Part shown: positions 43,951-56,533 of the stretch, piece by piece
How positions within the stretch are numbered: position 1 is the stretch's first letter
How the letters are laid out: every line of letters begins with the position of its first letter
DNA from: Paraescarpia echinospica
Lineage: Eukaryota > Annelida > Polychaeta > Sabellida > Siboglinidae
Reading direction: 5' to 3'
NCBI GenBank assembly: GCA_020002185.1
Contig: CM034535.1
Span: 70,714,612-70,778,611, forward strand
DNA length: 64,000 nt
Notes under the pieces: model-generated
The model's input: only the letters and a program-made list of their open reading frames with translations
What the model was told of the DNA's origin: nothing
Database searches by the model: none
Made by a program: the position numbers and the translations under genes

Positions 43951-44928
43951 TTAACAAAACAATATTGAGCGTGTCTTGCGACAGAACATCCGCAGGTCGT
44001 TGCGAAACATGGCGCTCATGATGCTATAAATGAACGGGTTGACGGCGGCGTTGACCAGAAATATCTGCTGCACTTCACGTGGCACAGACACCCCGCCCTA
44101 AGCCAAACACAGCGGCAGCCAAGAGACAATGAAGACGACGGTAACTGTAAATAGCAAATAAACGTTTTTGTAGTTTTTGTTATATTTTTGAGATGTAGTT
44201 TTACTCGATGGATTTGGTGGCGCGGTTGTCTTTAGTGTCGTATGTCCCAAGTTGTCACCATGTGTTGTTATTTTGATCGAAGAAGTTCCTGCCGCGGGCA
44301 AAGCCTCGAGTTCAACTCCAACATTTCTGCGACCGGCTCTGGCGTTATTCAACAATACTACATTCACAAGAAAGTAACAAATGATCATGATCAGAACACT
44401 AACACATATGCTAATCATAGCAATGATTCGACCTAAGAGAAGACAACATGTATGTCGCGCTACATCGAATACCGCGGAAACCACGGCAGCAAACACAGCA
44501 AGGCGAACCACGGCCTTTTTCGTCCGCGCTGAGCCGCAGCTGAACGTGAGTGGTCGGATCACAGCCACAATACGCTTCGTCGAGATGAAAGCCAAGAGCA
44601 TAGCCGAGAATCCAATTGACATGTCGCCCGTGAACATGATAACATAAAGTACTATTAACGACACGGGCGTGCTGGCCAGGATGATTACACAAACACAGGT
44701 AGTCATATCTGCGACGGCCAAAGAAAGCATATAGACCCGTGTAGACGTCGTCAGGTTTCGGATGTATACGACGACGACAAGCAGATTTCCCGGCAGTCCC
44801 AACACGCACACCACAAACATGGCAGCGTTTGTAAAGTACACTTTGTCTCTAGCGTTGTCTGACGTGGGTCCGGTGCTCTCGTTGAAACCGTCTTGTAGTA
44901 CGTAGCTGGATATGTTCACTGACTCCAT
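43951..44928 (-). pseudogene. GPCR copy 3, single nonsense codon
   Basis: Open from 44928 (MESVNISSYVLQDGFNES) through helix 6 (SWLPLCLA), where a TAG at 44100-44098 replaces the tyrosine codon seen in copy 2. In frame beyond the stop the rest is intact: the extracellular segment, helix 7 with NPFIYS, and a tail ending at 43951. One base therefore separates this from a full-length receptor of about 325 residues, closely similar to copy 2. Truncation before helix 7 should abolish function. Features such as TKRI at the DRY position (ERL in copy 2) show divergence before the stop. Polymorphism or sequencing error are alternatives. Confidence 0.9.
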
Positions 44929-45369
44929 GTCGGTTTAGCACAACAAGCAGTTATTGCAGGCGGGTGACCAACAGAACAAGAGCATGCTATACTCTCAATG
45001 TCTCTACACAAGCTCTGGAAGCTATAAACGATATAGCCAGCGTCGTATAATATATTCAAAGCACTTAGGTGCCAATCAACACAGCATATAATCCAATGTG
45101 ACATAACGTTGACGAAATAGCACTAAATATTGGTTAGTCTCAATTAAAGATCATTACGGTGCGTCTTAAATAGTTAGACCTCTAAGTGGCTCTGTGAGTG
45201 AATGTGTAATACGATTTTTTATTGATGATTACCGCTACTCCAACGCTCGCTGCAGAGTGACACTGATGTTTCAATTATGTTGGTTTAAGAATGTAAAAAC
45301 TGACATTGATGACCGTATACGGCAACAGTAGTAATATATGTCTTTAATTCAGAGTTGACGCCTGGAGCG

Positions 45370-45595
45370 ACGGAGCCAGAGCGGAAGGTGGAAGACGTGT
45401 AGACGTCATGAGGTTTCGGAGGTATACGACGACGACAAGCTGATTCCCTGGCAGTGCCAACACGCACACTACAAACATGGCAACGTTTGCAAAGTACACC
45501 TTGTCTCTGGCGTTGTCTGGCGTAGCTTCGGTGCTCTTGTTGAAGCCGTCTTGTCGTAGATAGTTGGATATGTTCATTGACTTCATGTCGACTTA
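45370..45595 (-). pseudogene. GPCR copy 4, N-terminal fragment
   Basis: It codes for MKSMNISNYLRQDGFNKSTE through helix 1 (VCVLALPGNQLVVVVYLRNL) and ends after TSTR, where homology to the other copies stops at about 45395. The remaining six helices are absent. The initiator context (ACATGAAG) and upstream flank are conserved with copy 2. The short open frame continues for about 12 unrelated residues. It is a truncated duplicate with no likely function. Confidence 0.9.
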
Positions 45596-45599
45596 ACAA

Positions 45600-46750
45600 A
45601 GCAAACAGTTGTTGACGGATGACGAAAAGAACATGTGGATCTTACTCACAATCTCTCCACACAAGTCCTGAAAGAGACGATACATGTGCCCGACGTCGTT
45701 TAATATCTTGAAAGCACTTAGGAACTCAACAACACAGCATCAGGTCTAATGCGGCATGACATCAAGAAAGAGCACGAAAGATCAATCGCAACTAATTAGA
45801 GGTCAGTATGCCCTACTTAGTTAATAAATATAGTACCGCTATGAACGATTTTTGATTGATATGTCTGCCACTCCTGTCATATTCACTGCTGAACAAGATG
45901 TCATTATGTTGTTGACTATAAATAACTACCAACTGGTGATAGAGTGATAAGTTTCGCGGTGATATACATTCCACCAACACACTATGTTTGCTAGGAGAAT
46001 GTCAGAAGCCAGATCTGGTGTTGCTTACTACCACACATAATTACAGGGCCAATCAGGAGGTGGGATTTTGCTCCATTAATTGAATCTCACGAGAACATAC
46101 TTAATATTAATGTGGTTGTAGACTTGTTTCAGTATAATTGTGTTGTTACATTGATTAAAATAATTATAATTGATCATTTGTCTTGTATTTTGTAGCACCC
46201 GTTCTAGTCGGAGTCATTTCCTTGGTGATATTCTGCCATGTTAAACGGAAATGCTCACGTGTAACCCCTGTTTTACCTCTCATTCACGTAGGGCCTCATA
46301 CAGAAACTATGTGGTATACACAGAAGATGATAACAATATGTGACATCGCGAACGCAACCAAAATTACCAAATACATTGTAATGTCATATTGTGTCGCAAT
46401 TAATAAATACCGTGACTCTGGTCGAGCTAACGCGATAGGATAAGTTGGTGTATGCACGCACTGTCAATATCAGATGGACGGCAACGTGTATGCTAGACAT
46501 AGTGTATCCGGCGTATCCAAATTAATTCCTCAGCGAACCTACGTTAAACGTTGGACATGATACATGGCGTGCAATGTTAAAATTATACAGTATGACGTGT
46601 TATATACTTGAGGTACTCAGACTAAAGATAATATATCCCTAGTGTACAATATTTACTAAAACATATTATCTTTGCTCAGACCGTCAGGTCGCGTCGTACA
46701 CGCTGACAGTTGAACCATTACACTGGCCGCTGAAACTATATATCACCGCC
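45600..46750. other. Duplicated flank and non-coding sequence
   Basis: 45600-46030 is the duplicated 5' flank shared with copy 2 and preserves the pre-insertion site of the Mutator-like element (45871-45890). The rest is AT-rich with no supported gene. Confidence 0.6.
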
Positions 46751-46754
46751 AGTT

Positions 46755-47135
46755 ATTGCGTGAAACACCAGAATTCCGTTGGTTTGTCGCTCTGCCAAGC
46801 AGAATCGCTGGTGACGTGTGTGCTACTGAACCTCTTCAGAACCGACACATACGTTTGCACTCCTTCTTTCCCTCTGTCATCCGCCTCTCGAACTCCATCC
46901 CAACAGAACCCCCTCGCAGCTGCCTTCAGAACCTTCCTTGAAGTGTGGCTCCTGGTGCCTCGATCTTCCCTCTAAATATACCTCTTCCTCTAAATATCCC
47001 GGACCCGCTTTGAACTAGTTTATCCCGTTTTATATTTTATCGTGTTTACCAGCCAGCAAACACCTCCCACTGTGGGGTATTTCCCAGTATTGGGCTTATA
47101 CAACAATATTTAAAAAGAAAGAAAGAAAGACGTAA
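46755..47135 (+). mobile_element. LINE 3' end with GAAA tail
   Basis: One frame reads RHIRLHSFFPSVIRLSNSIP, the conserved end of many LINE ORF2 proteins, followed by a ~250-bp 3' untranslated region and an (GAAA)n tail at 47113-47130. The rest of the element is missing. Confidence 0.65.
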
Positions 47136-47946
47136 CGTCACCATGCAACAGTTGAAATTGGTTATTATGACTATATCGCCCTCACAAAGAAGAACAATTA
47201 ACCAACTGAAGATGGTAACATTGTCCATGCAATACTGCGCACCGCGGTTGTCTTCGGTACGACATTACGTCCATGCACGTATGAGCAACAACTGTTGGAG
47301 AGCCCGGAATGTTGCTCAATTAAAATATATCTGATCAGCATATCAATGACATGGCGGCAGTGGTTGTGAAGAAGTTTCAGAATTTTCTCAGGTGCTTTTT
47401 AAAAATAATCTGATAATGTGTTAAAATGGCCACCAACATCAACCGCGTGCTCTGTGCCCACCAAGCAGATGCGAGAGCGACAAGCAGTGGCGCCGCCTTC
47501 CGGAGCCCGGTTAATCGATGCTATGTTGATATTGCATTTCCAGCAATCCGCATTTCCACTTTATTTTGGCCGTCACAAGACGTTCGGACAACATAACAAT
47601 GTTCAATAGCTGTTGACGCGTTGTCACACGAGTGGTGACGCATGCTTAAACATATAAAGAGCGCCTAGAAACATGTTTGGGCATTTAAAGGAATGGGAGA
47701 CGTGATTAGATGATTGGTTGGTTGGCGATATTAGGAATAATTAGCTGATAATGCCTGGGCTGGTGGCTTGCGGAAGACGATGGGACATCGGAAGCGACGA
47801 TTTGGTGTTCCCTGCGTTCGCCGAGGTCCAAGTGAGAGGAGTATGGTGAGTGCTACTTAGCTAATAACCGCATTACCCGGTACGGACATCATGCAAAATG
47901 TGATGTTTTGTTCAGCCTTCAGTTCAGACTGTATATGTGGGTAATG
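47135..47946. other. Non-coding, nothing recognised
   Basis: No gene, no clear repeats. Confidence 0.45.
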
Positions 47947-49937
47947 GTCGGAATGCACCTCTGCCTGAATGCACCAGTCGCAATGCACCAACTGCCTAGT
48001 CGCAATGCTCCAACCGCATGATCGCAATGCCCCAACCGCCTGGTCGCAATGCTCCAATGGTGTGGTCGCAATGCACCACTTTTGGTCGGAATGCCCCACT
48101 TTGGTGATGACGACCTGTTCGCAATGCTCCAATGGTTTGGCGCAATGCACCTCTTATCTATATATTATAAAACATTATGGTTTCTCTGTTTATTTGTTTT
48201 TACCCGGGCAACGCCGGATAAGTCGGCTAGTATAATGACTTCTTTAAGTATCGCCCGCGCGACTTTGCGTATGTCAATATATTGATAGTGATATATGTAC
48301 ATGGATTTTGCTTGAAATTTCAACTACATTATACTGTTAGTAGTGGGTGTCATAGTTAAAAATATATACAACTTATTGTGAATTAGGTGATAAAAGAACG
48401 GAACTTGGTAGATATGTAGAATAGTTCGTAATTCGTTTTTATAAAGACCTCCATGATGTATACATATATATTAATAATGTTATTATTATTACTAGATCGT
48501 TGCATGTGTTAATTTGAGCTGAATCATTCGCTACACACAAAACATAAGAACACGGATGGATTGTTTCCCTTGTAAAGTTACACTGTTAAATTCTACACAC
48601 ACAACATGTCTGAAAAGATGTAGTCAGAAATCAGGATGACAATTTTATTAATTAAACATATATACATCCGTAGGCTATATTGTCACCTTCGTGACTACAT
48701 CAAATGTCCCTACAATGTAGAGCACATTTGAAAAAATATTTAGTGATATTCAGTGTTTACACAAACTGACTACAATACACACATTCTTAGAGAATAGGAA
48801 TATCAACAAATATTTGTGCTACGCTACTTGAACATTAGTTACTATTATTGTTGTTACATCTACATATCTGATCTATTATAACAACTTAATCCACACGCTA
48901 CACATGGAATTATTATTACGTTGTTTACACAGTTATTCTGAGGTTGACCAGTTCACTAAATAAGTACTTATTTTATATAGTTAGTTGGCTCCACTGTCAG
49001 CCCGGAATTGAATGTCATTTCACCGTCTGTTACACTTGTTTGATATTATGTTTGTATGTATGATTTACACAATTCTATCTGTCTGTCTGCCTATATATCT
49101 ATTTTCTTGTTATTCAGAATGTAACGTTAGACATTATACTAACACAAATCTGACACGCAAGATCTGCTCAGCTAGGTCCTAACTTCTATTCAAAGCATTC
49201 AAAGAGGACTTAGTAAGAACTGGATTACCCATGTAGGCCTTCACATCATCAAAGTCAAACTGAAGCCAACTTCAGCTAGATGCTGCTATTGTCCGACTCG
49301 TTCTTTCAACAATGCCATTAGTCAAACAAAAAGGTATGTTCAATGAAACAATACAAGGGTATTAAACCAATTGCTATGGCCTCCAAAAGGACAGACAACA
49401 TGCAACAATCTACTCAATAAAACAAAGCAGGAGTAGAGAAGCCAATTACACAAGTCTCTAAATATTCTTGACACACACACACCACTATTCTCACTGTTGT
49501 TGTTGTTAGCCTGTCACATTAAAATTCAAAGGTCATCATTTCAGTGTAATTTAATAATGAATGTCTACACTTGTATAAGATATAACCTTCAATTATTTCT
49601 TGAAAATAAAAACGAAAACTTCCGCGAAACAATATAGTAACTATAATACAGTAATTGTTTTATTATAGCCTCACTCTATGTATTTATTAATTAATAATTT
49701 ATATTTTCACTCGGTAACATACTTAGTTTACACTATTTTTGATGGCCGAGCCATTCATGCATCATTTACATCGTACAACATATGTACAAAGGATAAATTT
49801 AAAATAAAAAAATATTTGTTTTTAAATAATAAAAAAATGTGAACATGCATTAAAACATAAAACACAACACGATATATATAAATCTAAAATAGTATATATC
49901 TATCTACCTTTATCATTTTATTTAATATCGTAAGTAC

Positions 49938-49969
<32 letters not shown>

Positions 49970-50600
49970 ATACATATACGATATCAATCATAACATAATA
50001 AAGGTATATATACATAGTCCACCCCCCGTCTTCAACTCGCTGTCCAAGCCAACATAAATTAGATGTCGTTGATGTCCAAAGCTTTATTTCAATGTACACT
50101 CTTTTTGGTACGATGCCGTCATTCAAACAAACCGATCTGCTCAATAAAACAATGCCAGAGTAGCTCAAAGATCTGCTCAACGCATGAGCAGGATGCATAT
50201 TAGGCTATTTCACATCATGACTTCTACACATCAAAGGACAATGTAATCGATATTTCATGATAGGTTATGTAATACAATCATACACGTGTATACGAAGACA
50301 AAACAGTTTACTTTCAAGAATGTACATAAAGTCAACAGAACAAGTGATTTCTATATTACTTATTCATTTAATATTTAATGTTTTAATATATACAATTGTA
50401 TTATCTATATATGCATACGTTGGACAATATTACAATCAGTGGGGCATTCTGACCAAAAGTGGTGCATTGCGACCAGACCGTTGGAGTATTGTGACTACGC
50501 CGTTGGAGCATTCCGACTAGGCGGTTGGAGCATTCCGACTAGGTTTGGTGCATTCAGGTAGTGGTGCATTCAGGCAGTGGGGCATTCCGACTATAATTCG
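47947..50600. mobile_element. Foldback element with terminal arrays of 22-bp units
   Basis: Left array 47947-48150 consists of ~22-bp units such as TCGCAATGCTCCAACCGCCT. The right array 50438-50596 carries the reverse complement (AGGCGGTTGGAGCATTCCGA), so the two arrays form terminal inverted repeats of 150-200 bp made of tandem units. The ends read TCGGAATGC on both sides. The 2.3-kb interior is AT-rich and non-coding. No clear target duplication is visible; TAAT is shared near both ends. Confidence 0.75.
48157..48230 (+). mobile_element. 74-bp Helitron-like mini-element
   Basis: It starts TCTATATATTATAAAAC and ends CCGGGCAACGCCGG then AAGTCGGCTAG, i.e. a 5' TC end, a short 3' hairpin and a CTAG 3' end. 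It sits exactly between A (48156) and T (48231), the insertion preference of Helitrons. There is almost no interior. Confidence 0.6.
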
Positions 50601-50790
50601 TATTTGTGGTGTGGTGTTTGTTGCGTGAACCAGATGCACCATGCAGGTGTGCTGTGTTGGTTGTGAATGTTTATAAAATGATGTGCAAGTTAAAAACAAA
50701 CAGGGGTCACTGTTAATTAAACTTTGTTTGTGGCATTGTCGGCAAGACAGTGCTTGAAGTTGAAAGCATCTAGAGAGGGAGATTGGGTCT
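50601..50790. other. Non-coding
   Basis: Short spacer between two inverted-repeat elements. No gene. Confidence 0.5.
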
Positions 50791-51371
50791 GTGTATATAC
50801 CGTCTTTTCCTTTTGAAATTGGTAAACAAAAAAGGAAAAAGCAATCTGTTCGTTTTTATATTTGAAGTACGAAAAACGAATACAATCTACTATTCGTGGT
50901 AGTTCTAATACATGTTAGAAAAACAAAATAAACAAACAAACCGTTTTTTGTTTTCACTGCACATTACAGCACCACTGGTTTTTTGTTTTTGCACTTAGGA
51001 AGCTTTGGTTACCTTCCCGCTTCGGCTAGGCGGCAAAAATTGGTGGCTTAGGCGAGACAATTCAGTCGGTTACAATGGCGGCAGGCCTCGACATTAACAC
51101 TGGCCTGATGGCCCGGCACCTTTTTTGAAGCTGTCAGGCCAGTTCGGGCCACCAGTTCTTATATTTTACTGGCCTGAAGGGCCACTTGTTTCCGGTTCCC
51201 GAACACCGCCAAGATGAAGCGCCAGTCACGGCTCGAGCCGCATCGGTTATCAGCTGCAGTTCACCAGAATTCTTAGACCCGACTCAGTTATAGGACATTG
51301 TAAACATAACGTAGATACTAATTCTGATCAATAATGAGTCCAAACTCCAACACTTTTCATGGGGACGACGG

Positions 51372-53028
51372 CAGACCTGGGGCAGAAGTACTCGGTACTT
51401 GTGTACTCGAGTACATTTTTGAAGTACTTGTACTCATAAAACTTATGGGTCATGTACTCGTACTCATTGTACTCATATTTTACGAGTACATTACGAGTAC
51501 ATCTAAGTACTTTCTCAATATATACTGGGAACAATTAATTTATTTCAGTTATAAAATCAAACTTTCCTGAAATATTTAAATGCTCAACTATTTTTTTAAT
51601 ACTTTGTTATTTCACATAGAATGCCACCTTGCCATCCCTACACATAGTACATCCTCATTCTCTGATAGCCATGAGTCCATGACTATGATACCCTAACATG
51701 ACAACAGGCAGCATCTTTCCCCAGTCAGAAACACCCTGTTAAGCAAACAATAATTGTAGAGTATCAGTTCAGACCATAAAACTGTTTAATTAAGCCACCA
51801 GGATGTCCATAAAGAGCCAACTACTAGTAGCAGTTAACCCACCAGTTAGAGACAGGAAATGCATTTGATGTAGTCTGGAGACCATGCCACTTGGCACTGG
51901 CCAACAGTGCTAACTGCTAAGAACAAGAACTGCCAGTCTTCCTCTGTAGAAGTAAGGTGGCTCAATTCAGACTGCCTCCTACACTAATATATTCTGGTGC
52001 CAACTTGTGTGACACCAGTGAAGCCATGTGGCATGATAGTCCTGGTCAGAGAGAACAGGTACTGAGGGAGCAGAGATAAGAGAAATGCTAAACAAAGACA
52101 TGTAGCCAGTGGGATGCCAGGTAACAAATCCTTCTGTTGGTTGCTTTGTTTTTTACTTTCTTAACCTGAAGACAACCAGCAAAGTTCAATGATTGGCTGG
52201 GGGTATCCACTGGCCAGTCTGTTTTACCCACTCATTTGTGATCATTAAAGACAGTTATCAACTTGATTGGCTAAGTTTTTTTCTCAAATGTCAATTGTAC
52301 TTTATGATTGGTTTACGTGTGCCTAGTTGGTCTCGGTGACTCAATATTGCCCCTAGATATATATCATGACAGTGATACCACATGCCTACATTGTAGAGAG
52401 ATCTACTACATTGTTGATTAAGTTAATTGGAGTATTGTTTGTTCAACTTTGTTGCAAGAGCTGAAGTATAAAACTAGTACTAGTAGAATGTCAACTGTAC
52501 TTAGCCATTTTGTGATACCACCTAACTCCACAGGGAATGTGTTAGGGAAATGCAAATACTGTAAGATCGAGATAAAAGGCCACATGAAAACAACTTCAAA
52601 CTTTGTCAGGCATCTGAAGGTAATTATGATCTTTTTTGTCTATGGTTGCATTGGTATTGATATTGTTAATTTAATCACATATCAACCTTTGAACAACTCA
52701 TGTTCATCCGGTGCAATGGAAAATAGATGCAGAGATCATAGGATGCCACATAAATAAATTTCATTGTCGATGAAATAAAGAGGTTTTTTACAATTTTCCT
52801 CATAAAAAATTGATCAACTGCTATTGTATATTCACTTGTGCTGAGTTATATAAATTAGATTATTTTAATAATTTTACAATACATTATTATTTAATATTTA
52901 TATTTAAAAAAATTTACTCGTACTCGTGAGAATGTACTCGTACTCAGCTTTTAACAATGTACTGGTACTCGTCCATCGTCAAAGTACTCATACTCGTACT
53001 CATGAAAATGTACTCGGCCCCAGGTCTG
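51372..53028 (+). mobile_element. hAT element with BED-finger exon, internally deleted
   Basis: Ends CAGACCTGGGGCAGAAGTAC and, reversed, CAGACCTGGGGCCGAGTAC; both sides are flanked by GACGACGG (51364-51371 and 53029-53036), a perfect 8-bp duplication. Subterminal regions are filled with repeated GTACTC/GAGTAC motifs, as expected for transposase-binding sites. A first transposase exon remains (52449-52619). Confidence 0.9.
52449..52619 (+). pseudogene. hAT transposase first exon, BED zinc finger
   Basis: The frame reads SHFVIPPNSTGNVLGKCKYC, then KTTSNFVRHLK, giving the C-x2-C and following H of a BED-type zinc finger, the DNA-binding module at the N-terminus of ZBED/hAT transposases. Coding similarity ends at HLK, directly before GTAATT, a plausible splice donor at 52620. 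The second finger histidine and the catalytic DDE/RNase H-like region are absent, so the element cannot move on its own. I begin at the first in-frame start near 52449, but the true start may be the ATG at 52488. Confidence 0.65.
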
Positions 53029-55852
53029 GACGACGGCGTGTAAAGCCATAGAATAAATTTTCTAACCACTGGCAGTGCAGGTTTTTATGACGAGAGACAC
53101 CATTTTTTAAGTTCCGTTGCGTCCCTTGGACACACTTAGTACGGTGGTTTGAAGCTGCCTCGACTCGAGTTATGCACGCTTTTTCTTCTCTAAATGTATG
53201 AAAGGAATACAGCTTAAATCCAAATTTAACTAGTGACTAAAGTGACAGAAACCAAATGTAATGCTGCGTCAGTTAATAACTTCTAACAACTTTGTTGGTA
53301 AAATTATAAAAAAAGACTAATAATGTTTTGCACCTCAGAATGAGCATAGTTTTGATGGTAACACAAAATCCGGGCTAGTAACTTTCACAGGTGGGCCACT
53401 AACTTTTCAAATCTACTGGACCCATTGGCCAGTGGATTCAAAACCTTAATGTCAAGGCCTGGGCGGCATTTTGAAATCAAATTCGCTGAAATTTAATCGT
53501 TGCCGAAGTGGTATTGTTGCCGACACGACAAGTATGGGCGAATATTGGTCGTTTCGGCGCTGTTGTTTTATGAAAGGTTTCGACTACTAAATTAATTATA
53601 CTAAAATTTTTGTGGTAAACTACAATATTACTTATTATGTTTAGCAGAAATGCATAATATAAAACTAGTATTTGAAATTGTATTATTATGTGAAAGTGTT
53701 TGAAAATCTAAATAATAGTAACGTGTACTTGAATGCATTTATTAGTGTTTTGATAAATGTACTCATACTTGACGTTGCATTCTGAGATCGAATAAACATT
53801 TACAGTAAAGTAACATGCCTCATACACTATTCATACGTATATATATATATATGAATTGGAACAATTATATATATATCTAAAATTATATATCACTTTCCTA
53901 ATCTCCATTTAATCTTTTTTTCACGTAAAATTATGTTTTGACATAAAACAGCGCCAAAGATGAACATTAAATTTGTTATCCACATGCCATATTCTGCTAT
54001 TCTGACAAAAAAACACATAATTTATCGAATAATATATCACATTCCAAAATGACACATAAGTTAGCACGTTAATAGAGTTGATGTTGTACATTCACTTTCA
54101 TTAAAAATAGTTAACAATGATTATCGTATTTAAACTCACAATGCAACTTTAAATTGACAAATCTGACCGGCTGTGAAGTGGCACGCAATATATAATCAGT
54201 TGCTCATTTATAGGTCGGTACTAGTATTACTTAAAAAGTCATCTACCGTTTCGCAAGTAATAGGTTACTCCTAATTTGTTAACGGTTTCTGTTGCTGTGC
54301 TACCCGTTCATATTCGTACCCTAAAATAGCAAAAGTACTTCCTCTCTATATAACTAAAGAAACACTTCTATATATTGGCTTTTTCAAAAGTACATATTTT
54401 GTCTAAAATGTGGGAGAGACTAAAGTATAATTGGCTGTTAAATTTTATTAATAAACATGTTCTCTACAAATATATGTTTTTGTTTTCGAAAAATAAATTC
54501 ACTGTGTGCGTGGGCTTGTGTGCGCGCGTGTATGTGATTTTTTATTTGTGTGTACAGTGTATTGTAAAATGTTACAAGAAAATTGATTTTATATCTTATT
54601 TGACTACTCTGAAGGAATAGTACTTGGTCACCCAGCTGGTGGAATTATACAGAAATAAAAGGAACATATATCAAACCACTACATCTAAGTTTTGATGGTG
54701 TGGAAGTTGGACAAGGAACACACACACACAGACATACACACACAAACAAACATACACACACATCGGGATTATAGTTAGACGCAAGTGGAGTGATTTTTGA
54801 AAATAAAGCTGATATTTGTACAGAAAACACTAAAAATTAGGGGTAATTTATTACTTGCGAAATTGTACATGATTGTTTGTAATAATACTATTAAACTAGA
54901 AAGGAGGTATTGATTACATCTTGCATTTATTATAAGGGTCAGATTTTGTTAATTTAAAGTTAAAATGAGCTATTTGCTGCCGTATGTATTAGTTGGCATT
55001 TGATGTGTTTTTGCCAAAATTACCGGTAGCCACGTATTTTCAGCGGAATATGGCACGCGTATATATACTTGTTAATCTTTGATGCAGTTTTATCATAAAA
55101 TTGCATAGTACGTGGAAAATGATATATAGTTTATGATATTGTATTGGGCATGGTGATTCACTGAACAGATTTATTTAATTTAAAATATGGGCGATCTCAG
55201 AATGCAACGTTTAATTCGAGTATGTTTTACTAATCTTTGCATTAAAATATGCTTTACTATTAATAGTATTATTTAGATTTTCAAGCACTTTAAATATTAC
55301 AATTTCAAAAACTAGTTTTATATCATGTGCTTCTGCTAAACATAATAATTAATAAAGTAGTTTACTATGGAAATTTGAGTATAATTAATTTAGTAGTTGA
55401 AACTTTTCAAAAAACAACGGCGCCAAAACGACCAATATTCGCCTGTACTTGTTGCACTCGGCAACGATGCAATTTCGAGGACGATACCATTTCAATGAAT
55501 TTTTTTACAAAATGCCGTCAGTGCGACCAAATTGTCCCGCCGAAGCCACCAATTTTTGCCGTCTAGCTGAAGTGGTAAGGCAGAAGAAGCTTCTTAAGTG
55601 GAAAAACAAAAAACGAGTGGCACTGCAGTCATATTTTGATTTTTGTTCTGATGCAGTGAAAACAAAAAGCAGTTTATTTAAATACTTTTATTGTTATGTT
55701 GTTTTTCTAACATGTATTAGAAATACAGTGAATAGTAGATTGTATTCGTTTTTCGTACTTCAAATATGAAAATGAACAAACGAACATTGTTTTTTTTTTT
55801 CCTTTTTTGTTCGCCAATTTCAAAGCGAAAAAGGAAAAGACAGCATATACAA

Positions 55853-56533
55853 GGCACCGATTGAACTGATTGGGCGGTTACAATAGGTTGTTCCAGGGTA
55901 TTACTGTGGCTATAAAAAAGGAATGTTGGAAAGCCTGTGTTCGGGAATGTTGAACCATTAATTGGAATGGATGCCCTCTGTGCCCCTCAGCTAAGAGTTC
56001 TGTGGCGCAGTGGGTATGGGCTGGCTTTGTGTCTAGGCTGGCTTGGATGTCAATGAGGCCACCCAATACTGGGCAATTCATCTCTTCGTTTGAACCAAAA
56101 AACAAATAACAAAGAGTTTCTAAATTCGAAAGCCCTCGAGTCTAATGAAATTGTGGCTAAAACACAAAAAGATCTAACATTTTTGGTGCGTGCTCCAGTT
56201 TGATCGGTGATATTACCTATGTCTTACTGTTTTTAGCCTTAGGAATCGGATGTCATAGAGTAATACTGTCCGTGTTTCTAAGGATATATGCCATGCAGCT
56301 AGCCTAAAAATATAAATATATGGTAATCATAATTGTATGCCAAAGTGATGATCATGAGACAAGAAGAATGTGATAAAAATCAATAAAAATCATGAATTTG
56401 CAACTGGAACATTTTCCATGGCCTGATGCATATACCATTATTATTCCTGTATGAAATGTACAGTTTGTATTGAATTGTGCTGACAATTTTTACAAAAGTT
56501 TACTGAATCTCCATTTGTAATGTAAATATACAG
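55853..56533. other. Intronic or upstream sequence of DAGLB
   Basis: No exon recognised. Ends with the acceptor AATATACAG at 56525-56533. Confidence 0.5.

Larger units (their letters stand above)
51084..53463. mobile_element. hAT-like element inserted in the left inverted arm
   Basis: Ends CAGGCCTCGACATTAAC and, reversed, CAGGCCTTGACATTAAG form a terminal inverted repeat. The uninterrupted right arm of the host element gives the empty site (55511-55520). The duplication is GGCGG or, shifting the borders by 2-3 bp, an imperfect 8-mer. No transposase remains. It carries another hAT inside. Confidence 0.65.
50791..55852. mobile_element. Large element with ~650-700-bp inverted repeats
   Basis: The left arm (50791-51083 plus 53464-53822) is the reverse complement of the right arm (55142-55852). 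Shared blocks include TTTGAAGTACGAAAAACGAA, CTAATACATGTTAGAAAAAC, GCAAAAATTGGTGGCTT, CGAATATTGGTCGTTT and TTGCATTCTGAGATCG. The left arm is split by another insertion. The interior (53823-55141) is AT-rich with no transposase. The long-arm architecture fits a MULE or foldback element. No clear target duplication is visible. Confidence 0.8.

Noticed and set aside
44098..44100. Stop-codon readthrough or recoding in GPCR copy 3
   Set aside because: The codon is TAG in place of tyrosine, with no recoding structure seen; a nonsense mutation is simpler.
47857..48235. Open frames over the 22-bp unit array
   Set aside because: 22-bp units shift frame every copy; the frames have repeat composition only.
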